Below, piece after piece: positions 1 to 12,267 of a stretch of DNA of 64,000 bases (position 1 is its first letter; each line of letters begins with the position of its first letter). The position numbers were made by a program, and so were the translations under genes. The notes under the pieces are model-generated. The model was not told the DNA's origin. It saw only the letters and a list, made by a program, of their open reading frames with translations, and did no database searches. Origin of the DNA: Omphiscola glabra (Eukaryota; Mollusca; Gastropoda; Lymnaeidae); assembly GCA_964017045.1 (NCBI GenBank), contig OZ024808.1, positions 20,949,284-21,013,283 of the forward strand, in the 5' to 3' direction.

Positions 1-1080
1 AGCCATACTTCCCCTTTGACATATTAAGTTTCTGTTGGATATATTTTTTTCTTCATTTTAAATATGTTATTGTCTTTCACAGTTATTTCAAACTACAAAA
101 AAAATATGGGTAGTGTGCATACAATTCATTCATATTTTTTTCAACCTATACTCCGGCACTCGATAGTGTCTAAGGGACACTGATATGGCTCCTGTTTAAA
201 GAGTTTGAGGACCGCTGTCTCAGAGACATACCTTGAAATTTTATTTATTTAAGGACAAAAAAATCAAACCTAAAGAAAAAGTAAAAATGTTCACCTGGCC
301 AGATCAAAAGATATTGCAGCATGAGATGTAGTAATATATCTAAATATACATATTGAAGGGGTGATGGATTAAATAGAGTAATTCTGTAGCTTAACATGTA
401 GCAATACATATCATAAACAATACATCTGGTTTGACAGCAGGCAGTGATGTAATAAGAAACAAAAATAAATCGAAAGAGAGTGGTGCCATCTAGGTAGGAT
501 CTCATTCAAATAATACTTTGTGTTCTGCTACACAGTCATATTTTCTGAAGTACTGAAAGGTAAACACCCCCCCCCCAAAAAAAAAAACCCCACTAGTCCA
601 TCACAGTTGGCAGAAGGGAAACACATAATATAACATTTAAGGGACAATTAGCTTAATAAGTTAGAGGTTGTAAAGAGATTTCTCACAAAACACAGTTGAA
701 CTATACTAAGTATTAATGTTAATGAAAAAGAAAGCAAGTTCACCAATCAGAGATTATATGGTATACGGTGTTTACCATTTCTACATAACACCATGGTTTA
801 AGTAATTATGTAGCATGTTTATATTTATTTCTTCCAGAGTCAGAAAAGTTTAACAATTTTCTCAAATTGTAGATATGATAAAGTTGTTTTTTTGATAATG
901 GAGTGTTGATTAAATCCAAATCTATCTTTTTTTTCATTGCTCATAAGAATAAGTGTTGAAAGCACTAAACAAACTCAAATTTCAGATTAAAATGATAATG
1001 CATCACCATCTGACAGTACAGTGTTGAGATGACAGTTTTAATACAACAGGGTCATGGTACATATCTTTTGGATTTTTTCT
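1..1080. other. 3' flank of a minus-strand gene, no ORF
   Basis: No coding sequence seen. It lies downstream of the candidate stop codon at 1081-1083 on the minus strand, so part is probably 3' UTR. TTTATT motifs (AATAAA on the minus strand) occur near 241-250 and 827. The stretch ending at 217 resembles the end of a hAT element (GAGTTTGAGGACCGCTG), but its partner end was not found, so this is only a possible remnant. Confidence 0.35.
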
Positions 1081-1173
1081 TTAGTTGGAATGTTGTTGAT
1101 CAAGTTTGGGATCCGTTGGTTTAGAGGAACTGAGACCCGCTGATTTAGAGGATTTGAGACCGTGAATAGATTT
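1081..1173 (-). CDS. Candidate terminal exon of a minus-strand gene
   Basis: Read on the minus strand, a pyrimidine-rich stretch and a CCAG acceptor precede an open stretch of 30 codons that ends in TAA at 1081-1083. The residues are low-complexity, rich in Ser and Lys (KSIHGLKSSKSAGLSSSKP and on), typical of a disordered tail. The DNA contains a short tandem duplication (TTAGAGGA..GAGACC twice), which explains the repeated SSK pattern. Entry phase 0 fits the exon at 3785-3844. Other acceptors within 14 bp would give other frames, so the end of this protein is not fixed. Family not recognised. Confidence 0.35.
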   Translation of the reverse strand, partial: KSIHGLKSSKSAGLSSSKPTDPKLDQQHSN

Positions 1174-1365
1174 CTGGCTGCCAGATACTAGAAGAGGAAA
1201 TTATATAAGTTAAATAATAAAGTTAAAGCCTAAGCAGGGTGCTATTAAAAATACTGCTCTAAGAAGGTGAAATTAAGGCATACAAATCATATCACTCTCA
1301 TGGCTCTAATGAAAAAAAAAAAACTGTTTGACTGAAACTGTGGTTAATGTTTTCAAAGGTTAAAT

Positions 1366-1566
1366 CAGCGGTTCTCAACCTGTGGGTCGCGACCCCTTTG
1401 GGGGTCGCATGACCCTTGCACAGCGGTCGCCTAAGACCATCGGCAAACTCATATACTATACAGTTATGAGGTAGCAACGAAAATGATTTGTGTGGTTTTG
1501 GGGGTCGCCACACCATGAGGAACTGTATTAAAGGGGTAGCGGCATCAGAAAGGTTGAGAACCACTG
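1366..1566. mobile_element. SPIN-like hAT MITE, copy 1
   Basis: A 201-bp non-autonomous element starts CAGCGGTTCTCAACCT and ends AGGTTGAGAACCACTG, giving inverted termini of about 16 bp. It is flanked by a perfect 8-bp target duplication GGTTAAAT (1358-1365 and 1567-1574), the hAT signature. Termini and interior (GTGGGTCGCGACCCC, CGCCTAAGACCATCGG, AGTAGCAACGAAAAT) match the SPIN (Space Invader) family as I remember it. It lies in an intron of the candidate minus-strand gene. Two further copies are in the window. It has no coding capacity. Confidence 0.88.
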
Positions 1567-2189
1567 GGTTAAATAGTAATCAGAAAAAAAAGAAAGAAGA
1601 CTCTTTTCTAGATTATTTAATTAGTTAAAAAACATCAAAATTTACAAGAAAAAGATTGTGAAACTTGACACTCAATATATTTCTTTTAAAAATTAATGCC
1701 CAAGTGTTCCCTCTTTGGGTAAAACCTACACAGATAATGCACACAGCAAACTTTAAAAGTGACAGAATTTTTTTATGAAATACATTATCAATTTTTTAAT
1801 CAACTATCCAACCTCAAAAAGTGGATTTGAAAAAAAAGTATGTTTCATAGATTCTAGTCCTGTCTTTAGGTGGGTGGTTTTTTTCTCACTTCAATGAACA
1901 CAAATATGTGCACAAGTCATAAAATATTCCAGATGCAAAATTAGAGGGAACACTGGCCACTGTAGAAGTTAAGTTTTTAATATATTCTGTTGTTAGTTTT
2001 GCTTCGAAGCAACTCATCAGTGACATATAACAATCAAGCATTTCTAACAAGGTTTTACTATATAAATTCAAAAAAAAGGTTGAATCCCATCTACAATATT
2101 CAAAAGAAGGAATACAACAAAACATGCAACATAATGATAAAAAACTAAATACTTAATGTCAGTATAATAAAGATAAAGCTGTATAGTAC

Positions 2190-2207
2190 CTTTCCTTGAG
2201 CATGGGC
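2190..2207 (-). CDS. Possible 18-bp microexon
   Basis: On the minus strand a good acceptor (CTTCCTTATTTCTAG) is followed by 18 bases encoding AHAQGK and a GTACTA donor. Its length is a multiple of three and its phase 0 fits between the candidate exons at 3785-3844 and 1081-1173, so it could be skipped or included without a frame change. With only 18 bases, chance cannot be excluded; no transcript evidence is available here. Confidence 0.25.
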
Positions 2208-3784
2208 CTAGAAATAAGGAAGCAACAAAGGGAGGCAAGATAAAATTTTAATTTAAAAAATAAGAAAAAAGGAAAGGCCAAAAATAGAAACACACAAAAA
2301 AAGCCAAACAACTCCCCCATATGACACAAAGTTAATCAGTCACTGTATATTATTGATCTCAGTTCAAAATTTAATAACATCACTTTAACATGTAACTGTT
2401 AAAAGTGGACATTCTTAACCAGGGTCCATGAATGTATTATTCATCTTAAGGGTGAGGAAGGTATTCATGGATTTAAAAAAAAAAAAGACAATTCCAACTA
2501 TCCTCAAGCTGAAATGGAAAATTTAGGGGCTCATAGTTTCCATTACACATCCAAGGAGGTAAATCATACACAAGTTAGAGGTTCAGGTTGCAGAGACTAA
2601 AGAAGATCAAATAGATATATATACATTCCAGATATGTGTGTGTGCTGATTAAACTTTAATGGATCCCCTTTCTGTAAAACTTTTAAAAAACTTCTCATTA
2701 AGTCAATGCATCAAAATAAAGTAAAAAAACTGGACTCATGCTGGCCATGCGGTAGGATTTCTTGAGACAAGACAGTTCATCTGTATTAAAAGACACTCTC
2801 TGAGTGCAGAAGCTGTCAAATTAATAGTGGATAAACTCTTCCTATGTCTTATAGCTGTTGGGGGTAGATGGAGAAGTTCTTAAATTGTAGCTAATTTTTT
2901 TTCCTTTATCTCTAACAATGTTCTTCCCAGAGGAATTAGCTCAATAAAATCAAAGCAAACCAAGTTTTTAAATAAAAAAGTATAAATGTGTTGTACATCT
3001 TCTTAGTTAAATCTGAAAAATGAAGGAATATGAAAAAGCATGATATATATGGATAAACAGTGAAATAATGGTGCTTTTTTTTTACTTTCATGGATGATAC
3101 CTAATTTTATGAAAATGAAACACACATGTTAAAATAATTGCATAAATATATTTGATTAATGTAATATTTTTTAAACACCTATTTAAGATTTTTTTTTTTA
3201 AATTGCTTTTTAACCCATAAACAAAATTATGCGATTTATTCTGAAGGTAATTTGAAATAGTCTGCACTCCATGCATTCAAAATAGTTGTGTACGCATGAT
3301 AACACTAGATCTGGTTGAGATGAACTCCTCTCAGGATAATCACTCTAACCAATGAGTTACAACACAAGATGTTTCTCCACTGTGACACCCTACAACACTC
3401 CATGCTGAGAGCGTACCCTGCTCTTAACTTTAAATCCACTATTAATCTCCTGATACTGAACATGTGTAAATCTAAAAACATTATAAAAGCCTTTGCTTAA
3501 AATATTACGAGAGTTCCATGGTAGTGCCTCAGAGGTTCCTTTTTGTAATGTTCCATTGTCTTAGTCGCATACCCTTGCCAGATGATTTACCTTGATTTAA
3601 TGTGTATTCATAGTACAGAAGAAAACTTGAAGTGGAATTGAACATTACCATTTTAAGGGGAAATATAGTTAACATACTCCTGTTTTCTAAATATTTTTTC
3701 ACTTAGTCCAGGAAATTATTAAGACAGGCTACACGCTTCATTCAATTTTCATCTTTTTCAAGTTACTAAAATTTAAGTACTTAC

Positions 3785-3844
3785 AGATGCCTGTTGATGT
3801 GTCTGGTCTTGGTGCAGTAATCGAGTTGAAGCATTAGCACTCAG
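3785..3844 (-). CDS. Candidate 60-bp internal exon, minus strand
   Basis: The minus strand shows TTTGTTTATTGCAG, then 60 bases open in only one frame (LSANASTRLLHQDQTHQQAS), then a consensus GTAAGT donor. The exon is phase 0 at both ends. It joins in frame to the exons at 10140-10239 or 9488-9523 upstream and to those at 2190-2207 or 1081-1173 downstream. The peptide is polar and Gln/His-rich and was not recognised. Strong splice sites at both ends make this one of the better-supported hidden exons in the window. Confidence 0.45.
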
Positions 3845-5262
3845 CTGCAATAAACAAAAATTATGTTAAAAGCATGTCCACCCAATATGGTCAAGTGAAA
3901 AGTACATGCACAGAAGTAGTAACAACAAGGACGGCATCAAAGCTGAAAGATTTAAAACACTTATAGCTTAATAATAAAATCCTGAACCAGAGATTCTTAA
4001 CCATTTTAGGGCCGTGGACCTTTTATAACATTTGTCAAGTTGTGTCAACCCACAACCAGAAATATACCTTGAAATTGAGAAACAGGCGTTGAGAAGTGGG
4101 AGGGGCAGCGTAGATAACAATTACGATCAGGGTTGAGGGAAGCGGAAATAAGAACTTTGAAGGGTGAGGGGTTCTGTTGAGGCCAGAAAATGTTTGATAA
4201 ATCAGAACACACCTGTTTACAGTTTTGCATAGGAGGAAAGAATGAAACAAATAAAAAAATACAAAAACAACAAATTAAAATCAGATACTAAGTTTTTTGT
4301 TAATGAAAAGAAATTGCAAAATGTTTATATAAAGATATGCAGCTGTGTGGTCATGACGTCATTTTCGTGATAGAATTAGGGTTCAGGTTAGGGTGAGCGG
4401 TCCTACAGCTACACTTTTACCAAAATTAGCTTCTACACCTAGGTACTTTGGTAAAAAAATCAAAAATTTTGTATAAATAAACCAATGGCATAGTTGAATA
4501 GAGCTAATTTTTTACAGAATTATAACACCAAAATCATATTTTTAGCTGTTGTAGTTTTAAAGTTATGAATTTTTAAAGTGCAACTTCATTTGTCCTTTTT
4601 TAACATGGACCGCATCGCCATATTCTGTGACCCAATTCAGCTGTTCGCGTCACGAGCTAAATAACTCTCGTTTTAATTATAATTTTATACGACTTTTATT
4701 TTCAGAACTATGCTGTAATAAAAAATAATTTTATACAATTATATATAAATTATAATTTATCTAACTATGAACTATCACTATGTATATCAGTAAATTTAAT
4801 ATATAATGTATTAATATAAGGCTTTTCTGTTTACCAAATCTACGGAGTCCATTATACCGGTATATGCTATATAGTTTATATAAGGCAATGCATCCCCTAA
4901 AATACTGTTTGGGATCTACTTATTTTGAACTTTCAACTTTGCCACATGACTAATTAATTAAAGCTTTCCTTGACTAACTGTGTGATAGTTTTGCACACAG
5001 CAACCTTTTATGAATGAAAATGAGATAGTATTCTACGGTATAGCCATTTGCAAGTGACTGAATGGCTGCCCATGCGCATGGCCATGACGTTTTGCACACT
5101 GCAAATTATGATCATTTATAATATGGACGCTACCGTTTTCTTTAAACTCAAATTAAAATATTATTCTTTCAATAACATTTAAGTTTCTTCTAAAACATAA
5201 TTTATCAAATCTTTTGATGTAAATAGTGGTAATAGTTAAATATTTCCCAAGTATCGGCCATA

Positions 5263-5277
5263 GTTGCCCCTGGCAAC
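5263..5277. promoter_or_regulatory. Palindromic RFX X-box motif
   Basis: GTTGCCCCTGGCAAC is a perfect inverted repeat with a 3-base spacer. It fits the X-box consensus bound by RFX factors, which in animals often marks promoters of ciliary genes. No first exon was found close by, so its target is unknown. A 15-bp match of this quality could be chance in 64 kb, though a fully symmetric site is uncommon. Confidence 0.35.
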
Positions 5278-8062
5278 GGTTGCTCACTACACTACTTGAT
5301 CAGATTCAACTAAGTGACTTCTTCACTTCATTACTCAGCTACCACATGACCCATATATATTCAGTATGTTTATTCAATGTTATTTATTAAGTTTTTACTG
5401 TTATTTCTAGTTGCAACTCTTAATATTTGTGTTGTAATGTTAAAACAAAAACAACATAAGTGATCTGAAACTAATCTGCGTCTTCCGCCATTAAAAAGGG
5501 GGCGTGGTCACATCCTAATCGAAATTGGGCTAGTCCACCTAGTGACAATACAGGTTACGGAGACAAGCATAACTAATGTGAGACATGACCTACTTCAATG
5601 AGAATTGGCACAAAGATACTTCAATATCTACTGCTTTTCACGATTTAATATGAAAGACCTGTTCTTTTTATTTCACAAAAACTTTTGTATGCGAAGATGC
5701 CTTATATATACCAATGATTTTCAAAATAAAAGTCGATTGAAAATGCAAAATAGCTGGATGGAAATGTAGGCCAATATGTCTTCCAAAGTGAAAAGGCGGA
5801 AGCGGAACAACATGTCAAAAGGACTCATTTATTAATGAATTGACACCATAGACATAGAGATATATAGACTGCGAGCTGATCATGCGCAAAGAAGGAAAGT
5901 GTGAAGCTAGCACGCAGAGTGAATGCCCTTGAGCATGCACCCCTCATCTTTGTTTCCCGTCTGCAGAAGTAGAAGAAAATACCTTGCTGTGCTGCATATA
6001 ATTGTGCCACAAACGACACAAAACAATCAAGAGAGCAAGGAAACACCGGTAAGTTGATAGTTTGTGTTTCATTTAATTTACCTTGAATAGGATTTAATTT
6101 TCAAGATCCAGCTGAATTAAATAATCTACAGAAATTCACGGACAAGACTGATAAAAGCAGCTCTCAATTCAAGTTCAAGCCTAAGCCTAGTATTAATTTA
6201 TTTATGTCAGGCTAACATACTAACAAAACACCAGTGATTCTGATAAATAATCGAGTAGTTCAAAATAATAATAATAGGCATATTATTAAGACTAACTCAC
6301 TAGACCGAGTTAATACTATAATATATGAGTATTAACATTAGTATTAGTATTACTAGTATTAGCAGTAGGCCTACTGGTGTTTTGTTAGCCAGACATAAAT
6401 AAATATGCCTTTGTCTTTGTAAAATAATTCGTATTAGTATTTAGTATTAGAATTTTTCAACTCAAAATAAAATACTTTAATCTTAGTATTATTACTATTA
6501 GCCTAATTCATATATTTTATCAGCATACAATATTAATAATAGTAATAGCCAAATTACTTTTATGATATAATTATGGCTATCATTATCATTTTCTTATTTG
6601 TAAAATCATTTCATTAGACTAATAATACTAGTAATAATAAAATAAATATTTAGTTAAGCAATCCTACTCATCAAAATAAGAGTAAGAGGCTAATTGATAT
6701 CAATTTCCAATAACTTATTTGCTAATTAATGTTTATTTCATTTTTTAAATTCCATTCCAGCCATGAAAAAAGTATGACCGAGCAGAGAAAAAGTTAATTC
6801 TTCAGTGACAAGAATTCAACAGAGTGACCACTAAAAAAATGAATTGGATATGATCATAATACAAAGCTTTTACCAATTTTCTTCTGTCTGCAGGGGGATG
6901 GACAAATTGCAGAAACCATAACAGCTGATCGCAAAATAAAATAGTAAATTCTATCAATATAATTAATATAAAATTCTTTGACTAGATTGTGAGTGGTTAG
7001 ATTTTGTTCATATCCACAATTGGATAACCAATTCATTATCAATCAAAGGCTGGAAGGACTATGGCGTGAGTTATGAAAAGTTGCAATCTATGATTTGCAT
7101 TATAAACTTAAAAACCCAGCAGCACCTCAACATTTATTACCAGCATAAAGTATAAAAAACTGCGCTATGCCGAAAACATATAACAGTTATGAGCAAGTGT
7201 TATCTGCCCAATTATTACATTTCTAAAAGACACATAACTTTGTCATCTCTAGTATGAGGAACATCTTTGCTGAAAGAGGTACACAGACTAGTTACAAAAG
7301 TTTCAACATAGCATTGCTGCCATGGAACTACTTATTTATGCTTCAATTTCAGTGATGGTGACAGCAACATAACCTTGTCATCTAAATATGGTTAAAAAGG
7401 ATCATGGACAATCTGTGTTATACTAGAATGCTGAGCAACAAATAAGCTTTAATCAAGCGGAAATTGAAAGTTCTTTAAAAAATTGTGACTTTGACGAAAG
7501 CACCGGAGTGAAGTTCTAGAAGGTGCAACTGTGAAACCTATGTTCCTGATGCATTCAACAGTTAAATAATATTCTAAACCACGATGTCCATGTTGCTGAA
7601 CAAAAAAAACTAATTAAAAGAACTTCATTTTCCTAATAAACTTACACTTTTTCACTTTTTAAGTTTAAAATTGATTTTTTTCTGTTGTTTTGTAAGGTAG
7701 AATCCTAAAATTGCAGCTAATATACAAGCGATAGTGATAAAATTTGGTGTGTATCTTCCTTTAACTATTTTGTGGGCAATGAGCTATACAAAAGTCAATT
7801 TTGTTCTATTACTTTTTTAAAAATAATTTTTTACTTTCCTAGGATGATAAATTTTAAGCGTTTTCTGCCGAGGCAAATTTTGGAAAATTAAAAAAAAAAG
7901 TTTTGAAAAGTTTGAAGGAAAGTAAACTAGCTCAGTACCTCTAAATATACTTGAAGTTTATGAATCAATGTTTTAAGCAATATGTAAGTTTGTTTGTAAA
8001 ATTGCGCAACAGAGTAGATAATAACATTAATGATAATAATATTAACACTTCTTACTTGGTAA

Positions 8063-8480
8063 GACATTTTTACATTTAAATATATAACTTTTAAACTAAT
8101 AAAGCTACTGCTATAAAATTTTCAATACGAACAGATAATGTCCATCTAAAAGTAAGACACATTTAAAATAAATGAAATACAGATTAGAAAAATTTATGCA
8201 ATTTTAGAAAAAATATTTCTTGAAAAGTAGCCACAGCCGAGACATTTTTACATTTAAATACATAACGTTTAAACTAATAAAGCTACTGCTATAAAATTTT
8301 CAATACAAACAGATAATGTCCATCTAAAAGTAAGACACATTTAAAATAAATGAAATACAGATCAGAAAAATGTATGCAATTTTAGAAAAAATATTTCTTG
8401 AAAAGCAACCACGGCCGAGACATTTTTACATTTAAATACATAACTTTTAAACTAATAAAGCTACTGCTATAAAATTTCCA
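8063..8480. repeat. 178-bp tandem repeat, 2.35 copies
   Basis: Units begin at 8063, 8241 and 8419 with GACATTTTTACATTTAAAT, giving a period of 178 bp. Units one and two differ at only a few positions; the third breaks off near 8480. The unit has no ORF. This is longer than the other arrays in the window and closer to satellite size. Confidence 0.9.
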
Positions 8481-9487
8481 GTAATAATAGTTTGTGAAAA
8501 TCCAAATGTAACAGAATATTCAAATATTGCAAAAGCAATTAAAATCATGCTATAAAAAATAGTCAACGTGAATAGACAATAGTATAGCCTAGGTCTACGT
8601 TAAAATCTTAGCCTTTAGTTTGTCACAATTGACAATGAGTCACAATAGTCAACGTGAATAGCCTAGTTTAAAAACTTGGCCTATAATTATAAAACAGTAA
8701 TATAAATAAATAATTTTTAAAAAATAATATACCGGCGATATCGGTATTATTAATTTTATATATAATAATTTATATACTAGATAATAATGCTCTGTTGATC
8801 ATAGCCATTTGAGAATCCCTTTGTGTGGGACTAACACTAAAAAAAAAATCTATGCCATGCAAATCATTTATTTGTGTATAGTTATCATAATGTTAATGGT
8901 TAATCACTCTGAAATAATGGAAATCTACTAAGGACGCTCTGTTGCCGAGACCGTCGATGGGGTGCATGGTAAGGGGAAATTACTCTCTCCGGCACGGCTT
9001 CAAGAATTACTGCCGATAGTCAGTCTATATATCTCTATGTCTATGATTGACACTCACATTAAAAAGTCGGATTTTAATGCGCCCATTTCCGATACAAATT
9101 TTAAAGTAGTCTCCCTTGCTTTATCGAAGTACCTACTACACCATACTTTTATATATATATATATATTTTGGATTTTGGTAAGGCAAAGGAGACCACTTCA
9201 ACGAAATTACGATACCCGTTTTTCGGGTGTTTCCGGGCGATACCGAAGTACCTAGTACTAGTAATTGGCATGGGTCTGGGAAACTTTTCAATAATCAAAT
9301 TATTTGATTACTGAAAAATTCCCCTTGCCTTTCCCCATAGACTAAGATGTACAGATCACACCTGTGTAATTCCCAATATATCTCCCGTATTTTTTCCCAT
9401 CCATGTAAGTTATTACGATATTAAAGTTTCTTAACTTACGTAATTTATAACTTTACTAATTCCTTGTTGTGCTGTAGTGTTCTTTAC

Positions 9488-9523
9488 CACTGAGAAGACA
9501 CAGGTTTTCAAGGTGGCGGCCAT
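9488..9523 (-). CDS. Candidate alternative first coding exon
   Basis: On the minus strand ATG GCC GCC ACC opens a 12-codon stretch (MAATLKTCVFSV) that ends at a GTAAAG donor. The start context AAAGATGGCCGCC resembles a YY1/TISU element, a start-codon motif of genes with very short 5' UTRs. The exon is phase 0 and would splice in frame to 3785-3844. It would then be an alternative promoter to the transcript containing exon 10140-10239. No peptide homology was recognised. Confidence 0.35.
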
Positions 9524-9548
9524 CTTTCTTTCAATCACGTGACGTCAA
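9521..9548 (-). promoter_or_regulatory. CRE/E-box/YY1-like promoter cluster
   Basis: Within 30 bp the minus strand has TGACGTCACGTG (a CRE overlapping a CACGTG E-box) followed by AAGATGGCCGCC. This combination is typical of TATA-less housekeeping promoters with initiation just before the ATG. It sits directly upstream of the candidate exon at 9488-9523. Assignment as a promoter is inferred from motifs alone. Confidence 0.35.
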
Positions 9549-10139
9549 CAACATAGTGGTTAATTAAAACTTCATAAGGCGGTGCAGTTTACTTTTTTCT
9601 ACCCATGAATAATTTAAATAATAATTTCTTGTTTCCCGAAACATTACTTTGTAAAAAAAAAAAATTTACAACAATAATATAAGATCCCCTGATTATTAAT
9701 CCCGTCCCCCCCCCCAAAAAAAAAACAACAACAGAACTTTGGTTTAATTATTTCGGGGGCATATTATACCATTTGTGACAGTGAACTTGCAGTGAAGACA
9801 TTTAATTGAAGATAAGAATTTTAAAACTTAAACTATTTTAACGTAGGAGAATTTTAATATTATTTATCAAACACAAAAATCTGTCATCAAAATATTGCGT
9901 CTAAACAGTCTCTATTGACACTTCTGAATAAACAGCCATTGTACTACTTCATATAAAAGACTGTCAACCACGGCAATAAATTCAGACATATTCTAAAACA
10001 AATATTTTTTTATAAATCTTACTTAAGGTCCGTTTTTTACAGTAAGGATATATATATATATAAATATATGAAATTTGAGTTATATTATAGATCATTCTTA
10101 TGAGCCAAACAAATCACAATCATTACAGCATCACAATAC

Positions 10140-10239
10140 CTGGGTCATCACAAGTTTCATGTTAAGAGATGGGGTTGGGGTGGGTGGATGGCTAGTGGGT
10201 TGAAGGGGCTCAGTCTCTCCACCACGTCTCTGAACCTCG
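10140..10239 (-). CDS. Candidate 100-bp coding exon, minus strand
   Basis: On the minus strand an acceptor (TTATTATCCAG) leads into 100 bases open in one frame, encoding 33 residues that begin EVQRRGGETEPLQPTSHPP and end NMKLVMTQ, followed by a GTATTG donor. It enters with one base completing a codon and leaves in phase 0, matching the entry phase of the exon at 3785-3844. The Pro/Thr-rich composition and higher GC than the flanks support coding. Family not recognised; its upstream exon was not found. Confidence 0.5.
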
Positions 10240-10931
10240 CTGGATAATAATTCTTGTCATTGCAAACTAGAGAACTCAGATAAAAGCATTTTCTCAATAT
10301 TATCTAGCAGTTTCTTAATTTCTAATGAATTATTTAGTTTAACTATATCTATAACTGCTCCAAAGTTGTTTTTGTATTGTTTCTTTTCTATTGTAAAATA
10401 TTTTTTGGACACATTTTTGTCTCATAAACTAAAAATAATATAAGCTATTATTAAGTTGTTTTTTTATGTTGTTGTTTTTTTTTTTTGTTTTTTGTTGTTG
10501 TTGTTCTTTCTGGTTTTTTAAAAAAAAAATTAAATAAAAATCAGAGAATTACACAAAACGTTTCATTATAGAGTTTCTACTTACTATTTAAAAGACTTTC
10601 CAAGTCAAAAGATACGCGTTAGCATTAAATATAATGGAATGGCAGATTTTGTCATGATTTTGCTAATTTATAGTAACTAAATGACATGTTTTAATGAATG
10701 GTCGAAATATTAAACTTTTCCTTTCAATAAGCCAAGCTGAAAGGAACTCAACCTTTGTAAAGGAAAAGAATAACTATACTCAACAGCACCATGTTTATGT
10801 CGTTTCGTTGTTGTTCTCGTTTCGTTTTCTTTTCCAATATCTGCAACTTTGTCTTAAAATAACATAATCAAACATCTTACATATACAGTATTGTGGGAAC
10901 TGAGATGAGACTGGGAAGTTGAGTTTTAGAG

Positions 10932-11115
10932 CAGAGAAGTAGCTAAAGGGGGCAGGGGGGACATATGTTCCTGGGCGCCAGGCTAGTTAGGGGCGCTAAA
11001 ATGTCCTTTGATATTATTTTATTGATGAAAAAATGGGTTTGAGAGTTGAAAAAAAAGGGAGGCTCTTTAGTATGAATCTTGTTCCCTGGCGCCAAACACG
11101 CTAGCTACGCCTCTG
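10932..11115. mobile_element. hAT MITE, CAGAGAAGTAGCTA family
   Basis: A 184-bp element begins CAGAGAAGTAGCTA and ends TAGCTACGCCTCTG, which are imperfect inverted termini. Flanks TTTTAGAG and TAATAGAG agree at 6 of 8 positions, a decayed 8-bp target duplication. The termini resemble those of the element at 13897-14048 but the interior differs. No coding capacity. Confidence 0.7.
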
Positions 11116-12041
11116 TAATAGAGCCGAAGCCAGGCTTTTGGAGATATTTAACTTTTCAATGTTATAATACTTTTATTAATTTTTTTCACATCACAACTTA
11201 GGGCCCCTTAATTTTGTATGTCTCCCTGCAGTCTGTATGGGGCTGAAGGGCTTACGCAACGGATCTGGTATTATAATATAACACTAGATAACAAATATGC
11301 TATATACTATTAAAATGTGGAAACCAATTAGGGGAGTCCATAGGACGGTAAGCCTCTTGTCGTTGAGAAATTAATCTCTTCCACTTTCCTGGAGGGGACA
11401 AACGAAGTGGTCATGCAACTTGGTGCCGCTTTTCAACATTTCACGTAACAGTGGATAGTTCACAATAAAGCATGCAGGCTCCAACTTTAATATATATATT
11501 ATTTATATATTATATATATTTATACATATACACATATATATATGTATATATATATAATATATATATATATATATAATATATATACTACATTTCATTTACA
11601 GGATGCCCCAAAATTGATAACATTGCTTACGGTGCAATGTAACATAATTTCATCAAAATTTGAGTTAAACTATACACATAATAACTTAAAGTTGTTAAGA
11701 AGCAAGGTGTGTGGAAAAAAAAGGGGGGGGGGGCGCACGTTGAACATGTTTTCTGATTGGCGTTATGTAAGGCACACAACTGTAACTGGCATAATATTAA
11801 TTAAAATACATTAAAAAAACTCTTTGCTACGAGATATATCCTTTTCTGGGGGGCCACCTTGTATCACCATATATAATATGTGTGTGCGTGTGTGCATGTA
11901 TTGACAAATGATGAATACTTTAATGTCATTAAAAAAAGTTTCCTCTCTTCACATTATTGTAGGGACAAAAAAAAAGGAGGGAGACGGAAGGGGTTTGTTA
12001 AAAACGTTTTATAGAAAAAGGCATGTCAGGCGAAATGAATG

Positions 12042-12267
12042 CATCCAAGGGACGTCATTATGACGACATGAGATACCGTATGTTTGTCATCCAAGGGCCG
12101 TCATAAAAACGACATTAGATACCGTATGTATATCATCCAATGGCCGTCATTATGACCATATTAGACATCGTATGTGTATCATCCAAGGGCCGTCATTATG
12201 ACCATATTAGATATCGTATGTATATCATCCAAGGGCCGTCATTATGACATTTCGTATGTATATCCCG
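12042..12267. repeat. 46-bp minisatellite, about 5 units
   Basis: Units start with CATCCAAGGGNCGTCAT at 12042, 12088, 12134, 12180 and 12226, an exact 46-bp spacing. Each contains GNCGTCATNATGAC and an ATCGTATGTATAT segment. The units differ by point changes. Confidence 0.9.

Larger units (their letters stand above)
3845..9487. other. Intron-like AT-rich interval
   Basis: No convincing coding sequence. If the minus-strand exons belong to one gene, this is its large intron. It holds a TGACGTCA motif near 4355, an RFX-type X-box at 5263-5277, a short sequence at about 5848-5872 that recurs inverted at about 9021-9045, a 178-bp tandem repeat at 8063-8480 and runs of AT dinucleotides. A degraded hAT-like end (CAGAGATTCTTAACC) lies near 3988. 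Confidence 0.4.

Noticed and set aside
5825..6052. Possible plus-strand first exon ending at a GTAAGT donor near 6052
   Set aside because: The only ATGs give very short frames, part of the sequence is a repeated motif, and no downstream exon was found.
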